DNA of 64,000 bases, from assembly GCA_963826165.1 (NCBI GenBank), contig CAWGWC010000009.1, forward strand, positions 186,001-250,000, in the 5' to 3' direction. The notes under the pieces were generated by a model. That model ran no database searches, was not told where the DNA came from, and was given only the letters and a program-made list of their open reading frames with translations. Each line of letters opens with the position of its first letter. The first letter of the stretch is position 1. The DNA is from JACVRW01 sp963826165 (GTDB lineage: Bacteria; Actinomycetota; Thermoleophilia; Solirubrobacterales; Thermoleophilaceae). Both the position numbers and the translations under genes were made by a program. This document shows, one piece after another, positions 1 through 8,468 of the stretch.

Positions 1-842
1 CCCTTGACTCCGGCGTCCAGGGCGTTGAGGCGGTAGAGCGCGAGCGCCTCGGCCGAGCGGAAGCGCCGGCCCGGCAGCGAGTCGGCGCCATGGTGGCCCA
101 GGATGCAGTGGGCGAGAGCGTTGAGCCGCTCCCGGGGGAAGCCGTCGAGGCGGCCCGCCCGTTCGGACACGAGCTGCTGGCCGAGCACGAGATGACCGAC
201 CAGCGCCCCGGCCTCGCTCTGTTTGATCTCCGCCCCGAGCTCGAACTCGAGGGTCTTGCCGGCGTCGTGCAGGATCGCCGCGCACGTGAGCAGATCGCTG
301 TCGAGCCGGGGATGGAGCACGCAGGTCTCTGTCGCGAGGGTGGCCACCGCGACGGTGTGCTCGATCAGCCCGCCCAGGTAGGCATGGTGGCCGGAGCGCG
401 TGCAGGGCGCCTGGCGAAAGGCCGCGCGAAAGGCCTCGTCGCCCAGGAAGCTGTCGAGCAGCGCGCGCAGGTGCGGGTCGTACACCTCGCGCGCGAGGTG
501 CTCGAGAAAGCCCTCCAGCTCGTTCATGTCCCGGTAGGCCACGGGCAGGAACTCCGCGGGATCCGCGCCGTTTGCCTCCGCGCGCCGTATCGCCTTCAGG
601 TCCACCTGAAGCTGGTCGCGAAAGCGCTCCACCCGGCCCTTCACGGTCACCAGATCACCGCGCTCGAACTGGCCGGCGAGGAAGTCCGCGTCGCGGAAGG
701 CGCGCCCGGGAATTGCCCCCGTGCGATCGCGCAGCTCCACCGCCAGGTAGGGGCTCCCGTTGCGCGCCGTGAGCCGGTCCTTGCGCGTGCAGGCGTACAC
801 GCCGTCGACCTCGCCCCCGGCTCTCAGCTCGGCGACCGTCAT
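1..842 (-). CDS. 3'-5' exoribonuclease YhaM-like (OB-fold + HD domain), C-terminus cut by window edge
   Basis: The frame stays open from an ATG at 842 to the window edge (280 codons visible; YhaM-type proteins are usually about 310-330 aa). An OB-fold-like N-terminus (about residues 1-90, with 'VTVKGRVERFRDQLQVDL') is followed by an HD domain: paired His near 152-153 ('SGHHAYLGG'), His162 ('IEHT'), the metal-binding HD in 'LHDAGK' (191-196) and a later 'GHHG'. The family trims RNA or ssDNA 3' ends in the cytoplasm. A TTG three codons upstream is an alternative start. It is divergent from the PAC2 gene with a 49-base gap. The function is inferred from domain order; substrate is unknown. Confidence 0.85.
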   Translation of the reverse strand, partial: MTVAELRAGGEVDGVYACTRKDRLTARNGSPYLAVELRDRTGAIPGRAFRDADFLAGQFERGDLVTVKGRVERFRDQLQVDLKAIRRAEANGADPAEFLPVAYRDMNELEGFLEHLAREVYDPHLRALLDSFLGDEAFRAAFRQAPCTRSGHHAYLGGLIEHTVAVATLATETCVLHPRLDSDLLTCAAILHDAGKTLEFELGAEIKQSEAGALVGHLVLGQQLVSERAGRLDGFPRERLNALAHCILGHHGADSLPGRRFRSAEALALYRLNALDAGVK

Positions 843-891
843 CGAGGTCAACTGTGATGTCGGGATCGGACGTCGGGTACCGTGAACCGGG

Positions 892-1782
892 ATGAGCGAC
901 GTCATCTGGAACGAGCGACCGCGGCTGCGAAAGCCGATCCTGGTCTGCGCCTTCAAGGGCTGGAACGACGCCGGCGAGGCTGCCTCCGCAGCGCTCTCCT
1001 TCATCCGCGGCTCGTTCGACGCCCACGACGTGGCCCAGATCGATCCCGAGGAGTACTACGACTTCACCGCGGTGCGCCCGACCGTGAAGCTCACCGACGG
1101 ACGTCAGCGCGAGATGGACTGGCCCGACAACTCGTTCGCGGCGGCCGAGGTCCAGGGCGCGGACCGGGACCTGATCATGATCGAGGGCGTGGAGCCGTCG
1201 CTGCGCTGGCGGCGCTTCACGGAGAACGTGATCGCCGCCGCCCGGGAGCTCGACGTGAGCATGATCATCACCCTCGGCGCCCTGCTCGCCGACGTGCCCC
1301 ACAGCCGACCGGTGTCGATCACCGGGATCGGCTCGAGTGCCTCGCTGGTGGAGCGGCTCGGCTTCGAGCCCCCCAGCTACGAGGGACCCACCGGGATCGT
1401 CGGCGTGCTGCAGAACGCGTTCGCCGAGGAGGGCGTCGACTCCGTGAGCCTCTGGGCGTCGGTGCCCCACTACGTGGCCGCCTCGCCCAATCCGAAGGTC
1501 GCGCTCGCCCTGGTCCGTGGCTTCGAGGGCATCGCCGGCGTGGCCGTCGACGCGGCCGAGCTCGAGTCGGCCGCCGAGGACTACGAGCGCCAGGTCAGCG
1601 CGGCCGTGGCCAGCGATCCCGAGGTCAAGGCCTTCGTCGAGCGCCTCGAGACGGCCGCGGACGAGGTGGAGGCCGAGAATCCGCCCGACGAGGAGAGCCT
1701 GCCCTCCGCAGACACCATCGCCCGGGACTTCCAGCGCTTCCTGCGCCAGCGTGGTCCCGAGGATCCGGGCCGCGGCGCCTGA
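892..1782 (+). CDS. PAC2 family protein (proteasome assembly chaperone 2-like)
   Basis: This 296 aa protein opens with the typical PAC2 start (VCAFKGWNDAGEAAS), followed by 'IDPEEYYDFTAVRP' and a central 'LITLGALLADVPHSRP'-like core. PAC2-family proteins in Actinobacteria are conserved, cytosolic and of uncertain role; the name comes from a eukaryotic proteasome chaperone. There is no Shine-Dalgarno, but TACCGT lies at 878-883, 8 nt before the ATG, which fits a leaderless transcript. The acidic C-terminal tail (about residues 250-296) is low-complexity. The gene ends 3 bases from the convergent helicase stop. Confidence 0.9.
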   Translation: MSDVIWNERPRLRKPILVCAFKGWNDAGEAASAALSFIRGSFDAHDVAQIDPEEYYDFTAVRPTVKLTDGRQREMDWPDNSFAAAEVQGADRDLIMIEGVEPSLRWRRFTENVIAAARELDVSMIITLGALLADVPHSRPVSITGIGSSASLVERLGFEPPSYEGPTGIVGVLQNAFAEEGVDSVSLWASVPHYVAASPNPKVALALVRGFEGIAGVAVDAAELESAAEDYERQVSAAVASDPEVKAFVERLETAADEVEAENPPDEESLPSADTIARDFQRFLRQRGPEDPGRGA

Positions 1783-1785
1783 GGC

Positions 1786-4700
1786 CTACTTCTCGGCCGC
1801 CGGGCAGATGATCCGGTAGTCGCAGAAGCTGCAGATCTCCGCCGACGGGGTGGGCTCGAAGTGCTGCTTGAGGATCCCGCCGGCTATCTCCGAGACCGTC
1901 CCGCGCACGCGGTCGAGCTCCTCGTCTGAGTGCTCCACCGGCACCTTGTCGCCGGTGAGCACGTAGAAGTAGCTCTGGGCCGAGGTCTCGAGGCGCCAGG
2001 ACTCGCGCGCCCCCATCTGGTAGAGCGACAGCTGCACGTCCTCGCGCAGGTCCTTCTCGCTCTTGGCCTTGCCGGTCTTGTAGTCGATCAGCTCGTAGGT
2101 GCCGTCGGGATGGCGGTCGACCCGGTCCACCCGGCCGCGCAGCAGGTGGGGCCCCAGCCGGAAGGCGAAGGAGCGCTCGAACCAGACGGGCTCGGCCTCC
2201 GAACGGCGGTCGTCGACCCAGTAGCGCTCGAGCGCGGCCACGGCCCGCTCGCGGAACTGCTGCTCGTCGTCGGTGTCGCCGAAGCCGGAGCGGCGCCAGG
2301 AGGCCTCGAACAGCTCCATGAGGTGCTCCAGGGAGCCGCCGGGCTGAGAATGGAAGCGCTCAAGCACCTGGTGCACGACGATCCCGAAGCGCTGGTGGAT
2401 GGTCGGCTCCTGCGGGATGCGGAAGACGCGGGCGAACTTGTACTTGAGCGGACAGATCCGATAGGTGTCGATGTCGGAGGCGGACAGCATCAGCCCGCGT
2501 CCGCGGCGGGGGATGAAGGGATCGAGCGACGGCTCCGAGCCGTTGCCGTCGGCGGCCGGGCGGGTGGCGGGATCGCGCTCGCTGTCGCGCAGCCAGCCAT
2601 CGAGCGCCGAGGAATCGAGGATCTCCCGCTGTTCGGGGGTGGCGCACTGCACGAGGATCTCGTTGACCTCTGACAGGGCCGCCTCGAGCGACTGCCCCTC
2701 CTTCGCCCGCTCGATCAGCGCGGCGACCTTGATCAGCTCGAGGTAGCGCGACACGGACTGATCCACGTCGAGGTAGGTGTCGAGACGCATCTCGCCCAGG
2801 CGCCCGCCCACCCGTGCCACGGTGTCGAGCAGCTCGTCGCGCATGATCCGGAACGTCGAGTGCAGGCCCTCCGCGGGGCCGAACAGCTCCTCCTCGAAGG
2901 CCTCCTCCTCGACGCCGGTGGCGGCGAGGGCCTCCTCGTAGAACGGTGAGGGCCGCGGCGTGGCGCCGGGCTGCGCGGTCTCAGACCACGCCAGCACGAG
3001 GCCCTTGCGCGCGCGGGTCATGGCCACATGCAGCAGCCGGCGCATCTCCGCGTCGTGAGCCGCTCGCTCGCTGCCGGAGGGCAGGCGCTCTCGCAGCAGC
3101 TCGTCGGGCACGCCGTCGGCCTGGGGGCGGAAGGCCCCGGGCATCCGCGCCGCCGACAGTCCGAGCACGAACACGTGGTCGAACTCGAGGCCCTTGGCCG
3201 CATGCATGGTCATCACCTGCACGGCGGGCGCCGACGGTGCCCCCGTGACCTCGTCCTCGCGGAGGCCGGACTCGGCGACGGCGGTGAGGTAGCGAGTGAA
3301 GTCGCGCGCCGTCGCCTGCGGTTCGCGCCGCATGTAGGCGGAGGCGAGCTCGGACAGCTTGGCGATGTTGCGCAGCCGCTCGACCGTGTCGGCCTGGGTG
3401 GCGAACACCTGCTGGCGGCGCAGCCCGATGCGCTCGATGAGCCGCAGGACGAAGGCGTCCGGGCGCCGGTCCTCGAAGGCACTCGACGCCGATCGGTACA
3501 GGCGCAGGAAGGCGCGGCCGCGGTCGCGACCCTCCTCGGACAGCTGCGGTCCCTCCAGCGCCGCGGCCACCGCGCTCGGCATGTCGAGCTTGCGTCGCCG
3601 CGCCAGCTGAGTCAGCCGCGCGACGTCCACCGAGCGCAGCTCGACCGGCGGGCGTGACAGTGCCCGCACCACGGCGCCCGAGTCGTTCGGATCGGCGAGC
3701 GCGCGCAGCCAGGCGAGCACGTCGCGTACCTCGGCGCGCTGGAAGTAGGCGGCTGCGCCGACGGTTCGAGCCGGTACTGCCCGCTCCTCCAGCGCGGAGG
3801 AGATGACGGCGCCCTCGCTCTTGGTCGAGCGCAGCAGCACGGCGATGGCGTCGGGAGAGGTGCCCGCCGCGATCAGGCGCTCCGCCTCGGCCGCCACCGC
3901 CTGGGCCTGGGCGCGCTCCGAGCTGCAGCGCCAGAAGCGCACCCGCCCTCCGCTCGCGCCCTTGAGCTTCTTCTCGATCCGGTCCGGCACCGGAGCCACC
4001 ACGGCGCTCGCGGCGTCGAGGATGCGCCGGCCGGAGCGGTAGTTGCGCTCGAGTCGTATGACCTCGGCCTCAGGGAAGTCGCGCTGGAAGTCGAGGAGGT
4101 TCTTCTGGGAGGCGCCGCGGAAGCGGTAGATCGCCTGGTCGTCGTCGCCCGCCACCGTGACCGCCCGGTGCTCCTCCACGAGCAGCCGTAGCAGCATGCC
4201 CTGGGCGAAGTTCGTGTCCTGGTACTCGTCCACCAGCACGTGGGCAAAGCGCCGGGCCACGCGCTCGCGCACGTGCGGGCGCTCGTGCAGGAGGCGATAC
4301 GAGCGCAGGATCAGGTCGCCGAAATCGAGCGCGCCGCGCTGTATGAGCAGCCGGTCGTGGTCGGCGTACAGGCGGGCGAACTCGAGCTCACGGGCCGCCC
4401 TGGCCCGGGCGGCGTCGCCGTCAGCGTCGTCGGCCAGCCGCTCCGCGTAGGCGCGGTAGTCCTCGGCCGAGATCATCTCGTCCTTGAGGCGATCGATGCG
4501 CGACACGAAGCTCGCCAGCAGAGGGGCCGGATTGCCGCGGATCTCGTGTTGGCGCAAGGACAGCTCGTTGATGCGCTCGAGCAGGAGGGCGAGGCGGTCC
4601 GCCGGAGTCACCGGCGTGAGGAAGGGATCGAGGCAGGCCTCGAGGGCCTCGTCCTGCAACAGGCGCGTGCAGAACGAGTGGAAGGTGGCCACGTGGAGCT

Positions 4701-4941
4701 CCTCGTAGGGCGACTCGATCGCGAGCTCGAGCCGTTCCCGCATCTCGGCCGCCGCGGGCGCGGAGAAGGTGAGCGCGAGGATCGAATCGGCCGCGAGCCC
4801 CTGCTCGACGAGCCAGGCGAAGCGCGCGGTGAGCGTGCGCGTCTTCCCCGTTCCGGCAGGGGCCACCACCACGAGCGGGCCGCCCTCGTAGGTCACGGCC
4901 TGCTCCTGCGAGCGGTTGAGGCCGTCGAGGACTACGGGCAT
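1786..4941 (-). CDS. UvrD/PcrA-type superfamily 1 helicase with C-terminal RecB-like Fe-S nuclease domain
   Basis: At 1051 aa this is larger than plain UvrD (about 720 aa). Helicase motifs are clear: Walker A APAGTGKT (27-34), Walker B 'LVDEYQDTN', 'GDDDQAIYRFRGAS', 'MTMHAAKGLEFDHVF' and 'VAMTRARKGL'. The C-terminal third carries a PD-(D/E)XK nuclease signature ('GRVDRVDR' then 'ELIDYKTGK') and cysteines arranged as in Fe-S-stapled AddB/Cas4-type nucleases: one in 'YRICPLKYKF' and three in 'CSFCDYRIIC' near the end. The expected role is processing of DNA ends in recombination or repair. There is no SD; TATCCT (minus strand, 4950-4955) lies 8 nt upstream and overlaps the -10 of the divergent phosphatase gene. 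Confidence 0.93.
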   Translation of the reverse strand: MPVVLDGLNRSQEQAVTYEGGPLVVVAPAGTGKTRTLTARFAWLVEQGLAADSILALTFSAPAAAEMRERLELAIESPYEELHVATFHSFCTRLLQDEALEACLDPFLTPVTPADRLALLLERINELSLRQHEIRGNPAPLLASFVSRIDRLKDEMISAEDYRAYAERLADDADGDAARARAARELEFARLYADHDRLLIQRGALDFGDLILRSYRLLHERPHVRERVARRFAHVLVDEYQDTNFAQGMLLRLLVEEHRAVTVAGDDDQAIYRFRGASQKNLLDFQRDFPEAEVIRLERNYRSGRRILDAASAVVAPVPDRIEKKLKGASGGRVRFWRCSSERAQAQAVAAEAERLIAAGTSPDAIAVLLRSTKSEGAVISSALEERAVPARTVGAAAYFQRAEVRDVLAWLRALADPNDSGAVVRALSRPPVELRSVDVARLTQLARRRKLDMPSAVAAALEGPQLSEEGRDRGRAFLRLYRSASSAFEDRRPDAFVLRLIERIGLRRQQVFATQADTVERLRNIAKLSELASAYMRREPQATARDFTRYLTAVAESGLREDEVTGAPSAPAVQVMTMHAAKGLEFDHVFVLGLSAARMPGAFRPQADGVPDELLRERLPSGSERAAHDAEMRRLLHVAMTRARKGLVLAWSETAQPGATPRPSPFYEEALAATGVEEEAFEEELFGPAEGLHSTFRIMRDELLDTVARVGGRLGEMRLDTYLDVDQSVSRYLELIKVAALIERAKEGQSLEAALSEVNEILVQCATPEQREILDSSALDGWLRDSERDPATRPAADGNGSEPSLDPFIPRRGRGLMLSASDIDTYRICPLKYKFARVFRIPQEPTIHQRFGIVVHQVLERFHSQPGGSLEHLMELFEASWRRSGFGDTDDEQQFRERAVAALERYWVDDRRSEAEPVWFERSFAFRLGPHLLRGRVDRVDRHPDGTYELIDYKTGKAKSEKDLREDVQLSLYQMGARESWRLETSAQSYFYVLTGDKVPVEHSDEELDRVRGTVSEIAGGILKQHFEPTPSAEICSFCDYRIICPAAEK

Positions 4942-4948
4942 CCCGGCC

Positions 4949-4955
4949 TAGGATA
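4949..4955. promoter_or_regulatory. Symmetric bidirectional -10 element TAGGATA
   Basis: The 22-base gap between the divergent helicase and phosphatase genes contains TAGGATA. Read rightward it gives TAGGAT, 9 nt before the ATG at 4964; read leftward it gives TATCCT, 8 nt before the ATG at 4941. Both match TANNNT and neither gene has an SD. One seven-base element could therefore drive two leaderless mRNAs. There is no room for separate promoters. Confidence 0.55.
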
Positions 4956-4963
4956 CGCCGCGT

Positions 4964-5785
4964 ATGGGGCTGCCCGACGCCGACTGGCTGGGATTCTGTC
5001 GCCGCGCGGGCACGGCCGCGCGCGAGGCCGTGGCGTCGTACTCCACGCGCGCGGAGCGCTCGGTGGAGACGGGCGTGGGCGAGGGCGGCGACATGGCCTA
5101 CGTGATCGACCGCGCCGCCGAGGACGCGATCTTCGCCGAGCTCGAGGCGCTCGGCATCCCGCTCACCGCCGTCTCGGAAGAGAGGGGCGAGGTGCCGATC
5201 GGCGGAGGCGGAACGGTCCGGGTGGTGATCGATCCCGTGGACGGATCGCTGAACGCCAAGCGCGGCGTGCCCTTCGCGGCGGTCTCGGTGGCCGTGGCCT
5301 CGGGTCCGCGCATGGACGACGTCGAGGTCGGCTGGGTGGCCGAGCTGGCCCCCGCCGGGCCCGAGGGCGGGGCGGCGGGCGCCGCCCGCGACTGGTGGGC
5401 GGTGCGCGGCGAGGGCGCCTGCCTGGCCGGCGAGCCGCTCCCCCAGCTGCAACCCGGTCCCCTGGAGATCCTCGGCCTCGAGACCGCGCGGCCCAAGCTC
5501 CTGGCCCAGGTGGCACCGGCGCTGGTGGAGCTGGAGGCGCGCCGCATCAGGACGCTGGGCTCGGTGGCCCTGACCCTGTGCCACGTGGCCGCTGGGCACC
5601 TGGACGGGATGATGTCACTGCGGCCGGTGCGATCGGTCGACGTGGCCGCCGCCCAGCTCCTGGTCACCGAGTGCGGCGGCGCCGTGGCCTTTCCCGGCGG
5701 CGACGGCCTCGACCTGGAGATGCGCTCTCGCGTGGCGGCGGCCCGGGACGCCGCGACGGTGGAGCGGCTGGTGGCGGTGTTCTAA
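4964..5785 (+). CDS. Inositol monophosphatase family protein
   Basis: The 273 aa protein shows the family's metal-site motifs: an acidic pair in 'VSEERGEVP', the hallmark 'VIDPVDGSLNAKRG' (DPxDG[ST]xN) and the C-terminal 'SVDVAAAQLLVTECGG' in place of the usual WDxAAG. Such enzymes are Mg-dependent, Li-sensitive phosphomonoesterases acting on inositol phosphates, fructose bisphosphate or nucleotide phosphates. The third motif has Val for Trp, so substrate cannot be assigned. It is expressed divergently from the helicase with a predicted leaderless start. Confidence 0.88.
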   Translation: MGLPDADWLGFCRRAGTAAREAVASYSTRAERSVETGVGEGGDMAYVIDRAAEDAIFAELEALGIPLTAVSEERGEVPIGGGGTVRVVIDPVDGSLNAKRGVPFAAVSVAVASGPRMDDVEVGWVAELAPAGPEGGAAGAARDWWAVRGEGACLAGEPLPQLQPGPLEILGLETARPKLLAQVAPALVELEARRIRTLGSVALTLCHVAAGHLDGMMSLRPVRSVDVAAAQLLVTECGGAVAFPGGDGLDLEMRSRVAAARDAATVERLVAVF

Positions 5786-5796
5786 CTGCGCCGGCC

Positions 5797-6402
5797 TCAG
5801 CTCGCAGGCGGCCCCAGCGGCGTCTCCGCCAGCGCCCGCGCCACTCCCACCAGGTTCCCCGCCGCCGCGCGGCCCGTGGAGTGGGACCAGTCCTGGCCCG
5901 CGTCCGAGTTGAGATAGTCGTCGCCCGGGCCGGGGCCTCGGTTCCAGTAGGTCCAGGCCTGGCCCGGGATCGTGTAGCCGATGTCGATCAGCCCGCCGCT
6001 GATCTCCGAGATCACGTGATGGGCGCCGTCCTCGTTGCCCGTGACCACTACTCCGGCGACGCGGTTGTAGGCCACCGGGCGGCCGTTGTCGTCCTCCTCG
6101 GAGAGCATCGCGTCCATTCTCTCGAGCACCCGCTGGGCGATGGAACTGGGCCGGCCGAGCCAGGTCGGCGTGGCCACCACCAGGATGTCTGCGGCCAGCA
6201 GCTTGTCGTGGATCGCGGGCCAGGCGTCGCCGTCGCCCTCGTCGCTCGTGACCCCGGGACGCACGTCGTGGTCGACCACGCGAACCATCTCCGTATCCAC
6301 GTCGTGCTCCGAGAGAGCGTCCATCACGACACGCGCCAGGGCCTCGGTGTTGGACGTCTCGGGAGACGCCTTGAGTGTGCAGTTCAATACCAGCGCTCGC
6401 AT
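5797..6402 (-). CDS. Flavodoxin/NADPH-dependent FMN reductase-like protein
   Basis: The start was placed at the ATG giving MRALVLNCTLKASPETSN (201 aa), because the open frame upstream is arginine-rich and non-conserved. The N-terminal strand plus 'NCTLKASPETSNT' is the FMN phosphate-binding loop of the NAD(P)H-dependent FMN reductase family. 'VVATPTWLGRPSSIAQRVLERMD' is the second typical motif, where flavodoxin-fold oxidoreductases contact the isoalloxazine ring. It is a cytosolic redox protein with unknown partner. It is convergent with the phosphatase (11-base gap) and divergent from topoisomerase IB. Confidence 0.85.
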   Translation of the reverse strand: MRALVLNCTLKASPETSNTEALARVVMDALSEHDVDTEMVRVVDHDVRPGVTSDEGDGDAWPAIHDKLLAADILVVATPTWLGRPSSIAQRVLERMDAMLSEEDDNGRPVAYNRVAGVVVTGNEDGAHHVISEISGGLIDIGYTIPGQAWTYWNRGPGPGDDYLNSDAGQDWSHSTGRAAAGNLVGVARALAETPLGPPAS

Positions 6403-6466
6403 CCGCTGCCGGTACCCGGAGCAACCGGTTGGATTGCGCCGTTTCGAAGTTGGGCAACAGAGGCCG

Positions 6467-7546
6467 ATGGCGCGACTGAAGAGAGTCGATGTCTCTGGGC
6501 CCGGCATCCGCCGCCGCCGGCGAGGCAAGGGTTTTGAATACCTCGACGAGGACGGCCGCCGCATCGCCGAGCCCGACGTGGTCGAGCGGATCCGCGCGCT
6601 GGCCATCCCGCCTGCGTGGGAGGAGGTCTGGATCTCCCCCCACCCGATGGGTCACATCCAGGCCACGGGGACGGACGCGGCTGGGCGCAAGCAGTACCGC
6701 TACCACGATCTCTGGCGCGAGCGCCGCGACCGGGAGAAGTTCGAAGAGATGTGCGATTTTGCGCGCGCGCTTCCGGCGCTGCGCAAGCGCGTGGAGCGCG
6801 ACCTCGCGCTCGAGGGCATGCCTCGCGAGAAGGCTCTCGGCTGCGCCACGCGGCTGCTCGACCTCGGCTTCTTTCGGATCGGGTCAGAGGACTACGCGGC
6901 CGAGAACGACACCTACGGGCTGGCGACGATGAAGAAGCGTCACGTGACCGTTGACGGCGACCTGGTGACCTTCGACTACGAGGCCAAGGGCGGCAAGCGC
7001 CGCCTCCAGGCAATCGGCGACCCGCAGGTGGCGGAGATCGTCCGCCAGCTCAAACGCCGCCGCGGGGGGGTCGACGAGCTGCTCGCCTACAAGGTGGGTC
7101 GGAGCTGGGTGGACGTCAAGTCGGCGGACATCAACGCGTACGTGAAGGAGCTGACCGGCGGCGACTTCTCGGCCAAGGACTTCCGCACCTGGAGCGGCAC
7201 GGTGCTGGCCGCCGTAGCACTGTCGGTGTCCGGCATGGCGGCAGACACCAAGACCGCACGCAAGCGGGCCAAGACGCGCGCCATCAAGGAGGTGGCGCAC
7301 TATCTGGGCAACACCCCCGCGGTGGCGCGGGCCTCCTATATCGATCCGCGCGTCTTCGACCGCTTCGACGGCGGCGTGACCATCAGCGGCGCGCTTCCGG
7401 AGCTCATGAAGGACTTCGCGGCCTGGCCCGACGTGCAGCTCGCCATGGAGGAGGGCGTGCTCGACCTGCTCGGCAACGACCGCGGCTCGGACGCGATCGA
7501 GAAGGTCGAGGAGCTGGGCGAGGATCTCGAGGACGTCGCTGCCTGA
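6467..7546 (+). CDS. DNA topoisomerase IB
   Basis: I chose the ATG at 6467 (359 aa, MARLKRVDVSGPGIRRRRRG) because the frame upstream runs antisense through the flavodoxin gene and is not conserved. Poxvirus/bacterial type IB topoisomerase features include 'AIPPAWEEVWISPHPMGH', 'ATGTDAAGRKQYRYH', 'GLATMKKRHV', 'FRTWSGT' (catalytic Arg region) and 'ARASYIDPRVFDRF' with the likely nucleophilic Tyr. The enzyme relaxes supercoils through a 3'-phosphotyrosine intermediate. A weak SD (AGAGG) precedes the start. Confidence 0.93.
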   Translation: MARLKRVDVSGPGIRRRRRGKGFEYLDEDGRRIAEPDVVERIRALAIPPAWEEVWISPHPMGHIQATGTDAAGRKQYRYHDLWRERRDREKFEEMCDFARALPALRKRVERDLALEGMPREKALGCATRLLDLGFFRIGSEDYAAENDTYGLATMKKRHVTVDGDLVTFDYEAKGGKRRLQAIGDPQVAEIVRQLKRRRGGVDELLAYKVGRSWVDVKSADINAYVKELTGGDFSAKDFRTWSGTVLAAVALSVSGMAADTKTARKRAKTRAIKEVAHYLGNTPAVARASYIDPRVFDRFDGGVTISGALPELMKDFAAWPDVQLAMEEGVLDLLGNDRGSDAIEKVEELGEDLEDVAA

Positions 7547-7584
7547 GCGGTTTCCGTTTCGGCGCCGCCGGGAAGGAGCGAGGC

Positions 7585-7812
7585 ATGACCGAGGTACCAA
7601 GCGAAGCCCCCCCTTCCACCGAGGTGCCGGCCCCGTCGCCTCCCGAGCAGCCGCAGCCCGAGCCCCCCGACGCTCCCCAGCCCGATCCCAAGGGTCCGGA
7701 GACACCGGGCGCCCCGGGCCAGCCGGAGCCGCCCGACTCCCCTCAGCCCGACCCTGAGGCGCCCGATCCGCCCCAGCCGGATCCCGAGGCGCCGGACATG
7801 CCGGCCGCCTAG
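7585..7812 (+). CDS. Small proline-rich acidic protein of unknown function
   Basis: A 75 aa frame starts at an ATG preceded by a good SD (AAGGAG, 6-7 nt spacing), 38 bases after topoisomerase IB. The product is almost entirely Pro, Asp, Glu, Gln and Ala, with the unit PQPDPEAPD repeated at the C-terminus. It has no signal peptide or membrane segment and should be disordered. The SD and GC-rich third positions favour a real gene; low complexity leaves doubt. No function can be proposed. Confidence 0.5.
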   Translation: MTEVPSEAPPSTEVPAPSPPEQPQPEPPDAPQPDPKGPETPGAPGQPEPPDSPQPDPEAPDPPQPDPEAPDMPAA

Positions 7813-7834
7813 CCCGCGTTCGAGGAGCCGCTTC

Positions 7835-8383
7835 TCAGCGTCGTGAGCCGAAGCTCGTGGCGTAGGTGGCGCCTGGCAGGCCGCGTACCGGCGTGTCGCT
7901 CGCCACACCCACCCCGAGCTCGCGATAGGACGGGCTGAGGATGTTCGCGCGGTGTCCCGGGCTCGCCATCCAGGCGCGGCCGATGGCGCGCGGACTGGCC
8001 TGGGACCCGGAGCCCCAGGCGATGTTCTCGCCCACGGACCAGCCACGGGCGCCGCGCAGGTAGCCGGACCTGCGAATCCGGTCGAGGAAGGTCGAGCCGT
8101 CCAGCGAGTTGTGGGCGAAGAAGTTCTTGCGGGCCATGTCGACGGCATGGCGACGCGCCGCGCTGGACAGCCGGGCATCGAGGCCCAGCGGGCGCAGCCG
8201 GTGGCGAGCGCGCTCGGCGTTGACCACGCAGAGCGTCGAGCGGACGAGCGCGCGTTCACCCAGGTCGGCGGGCCGCGAGCTGGCCGACGAGCATGCTCCG
8301 CCCGCCTGCGCCGACGGCACGGCCAGCGCGAGGCCGAGCAGACAGCCGAACGCAAGCAGGACAGCACGGATCGAAAAGCCCAT
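7835..8383 (-). CDS. Secreted CAP-domain (SCP/PR1-like) protein
   Basis: A signal peptide (about residues 1-27, hydrophobic core then PSAQAGG) precedes a CAP domain. Typical features are 'NAERARHRLRPL', 'ARRHAVDMARKNFFAHNS', 'GENIAWGS', 'AWMASPGHRANIL' and the terminal 'ELGVGVA'. The His in FFAHNS, the Glu in GENI and the His in GHRAN match the conserved CAP cavity. At 182 aa it is a single-domain extracellular protein. Bacterial CAP proteins have no settled biochemical role. Confidence 0.92.
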   Translation of the reverse strand: MGFSIRAVLLAFGCLLGLALAVPSAQAGGACSSASSRPADLGERALVRSTLCVVNAERARHRLRPLGLDARLSSAARRHAVDMARKNFFAHNSLDGSTFLDRIRRSGYLRGARGWSVGENIAWGSGSQASPRAIGRAWMASPGHRANILSPSYRELGVGVASDTPVRGLPGATYATSFGSRR

Positions 8384-8468
8384 TCATGGTTCGACTCGGC
8401 GTTGCCCACGACGGGATGAAGTTCGGTCACGGGCCACCTGGACGAATGTTCGACGCCGGCGCGGGAAC

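Noticed and set aside
6086..6466. Upstream extension of topoisomerase IB to an earlier ATG.
   Set aside because: It runs antisense through the flavodoxin-like gene and the added residues are not family-like; the conserved start is at 6467.
4240..6537. A long 765-codon plus-strand frame across the helicase N-terminus, phosphatase and flavodoxin genes.
   Set aside because: It is antisense or out of frame to three genes with clear motifs and encodes Arg/Gly-rich sequence without any domain; typical GC-rich shadow.
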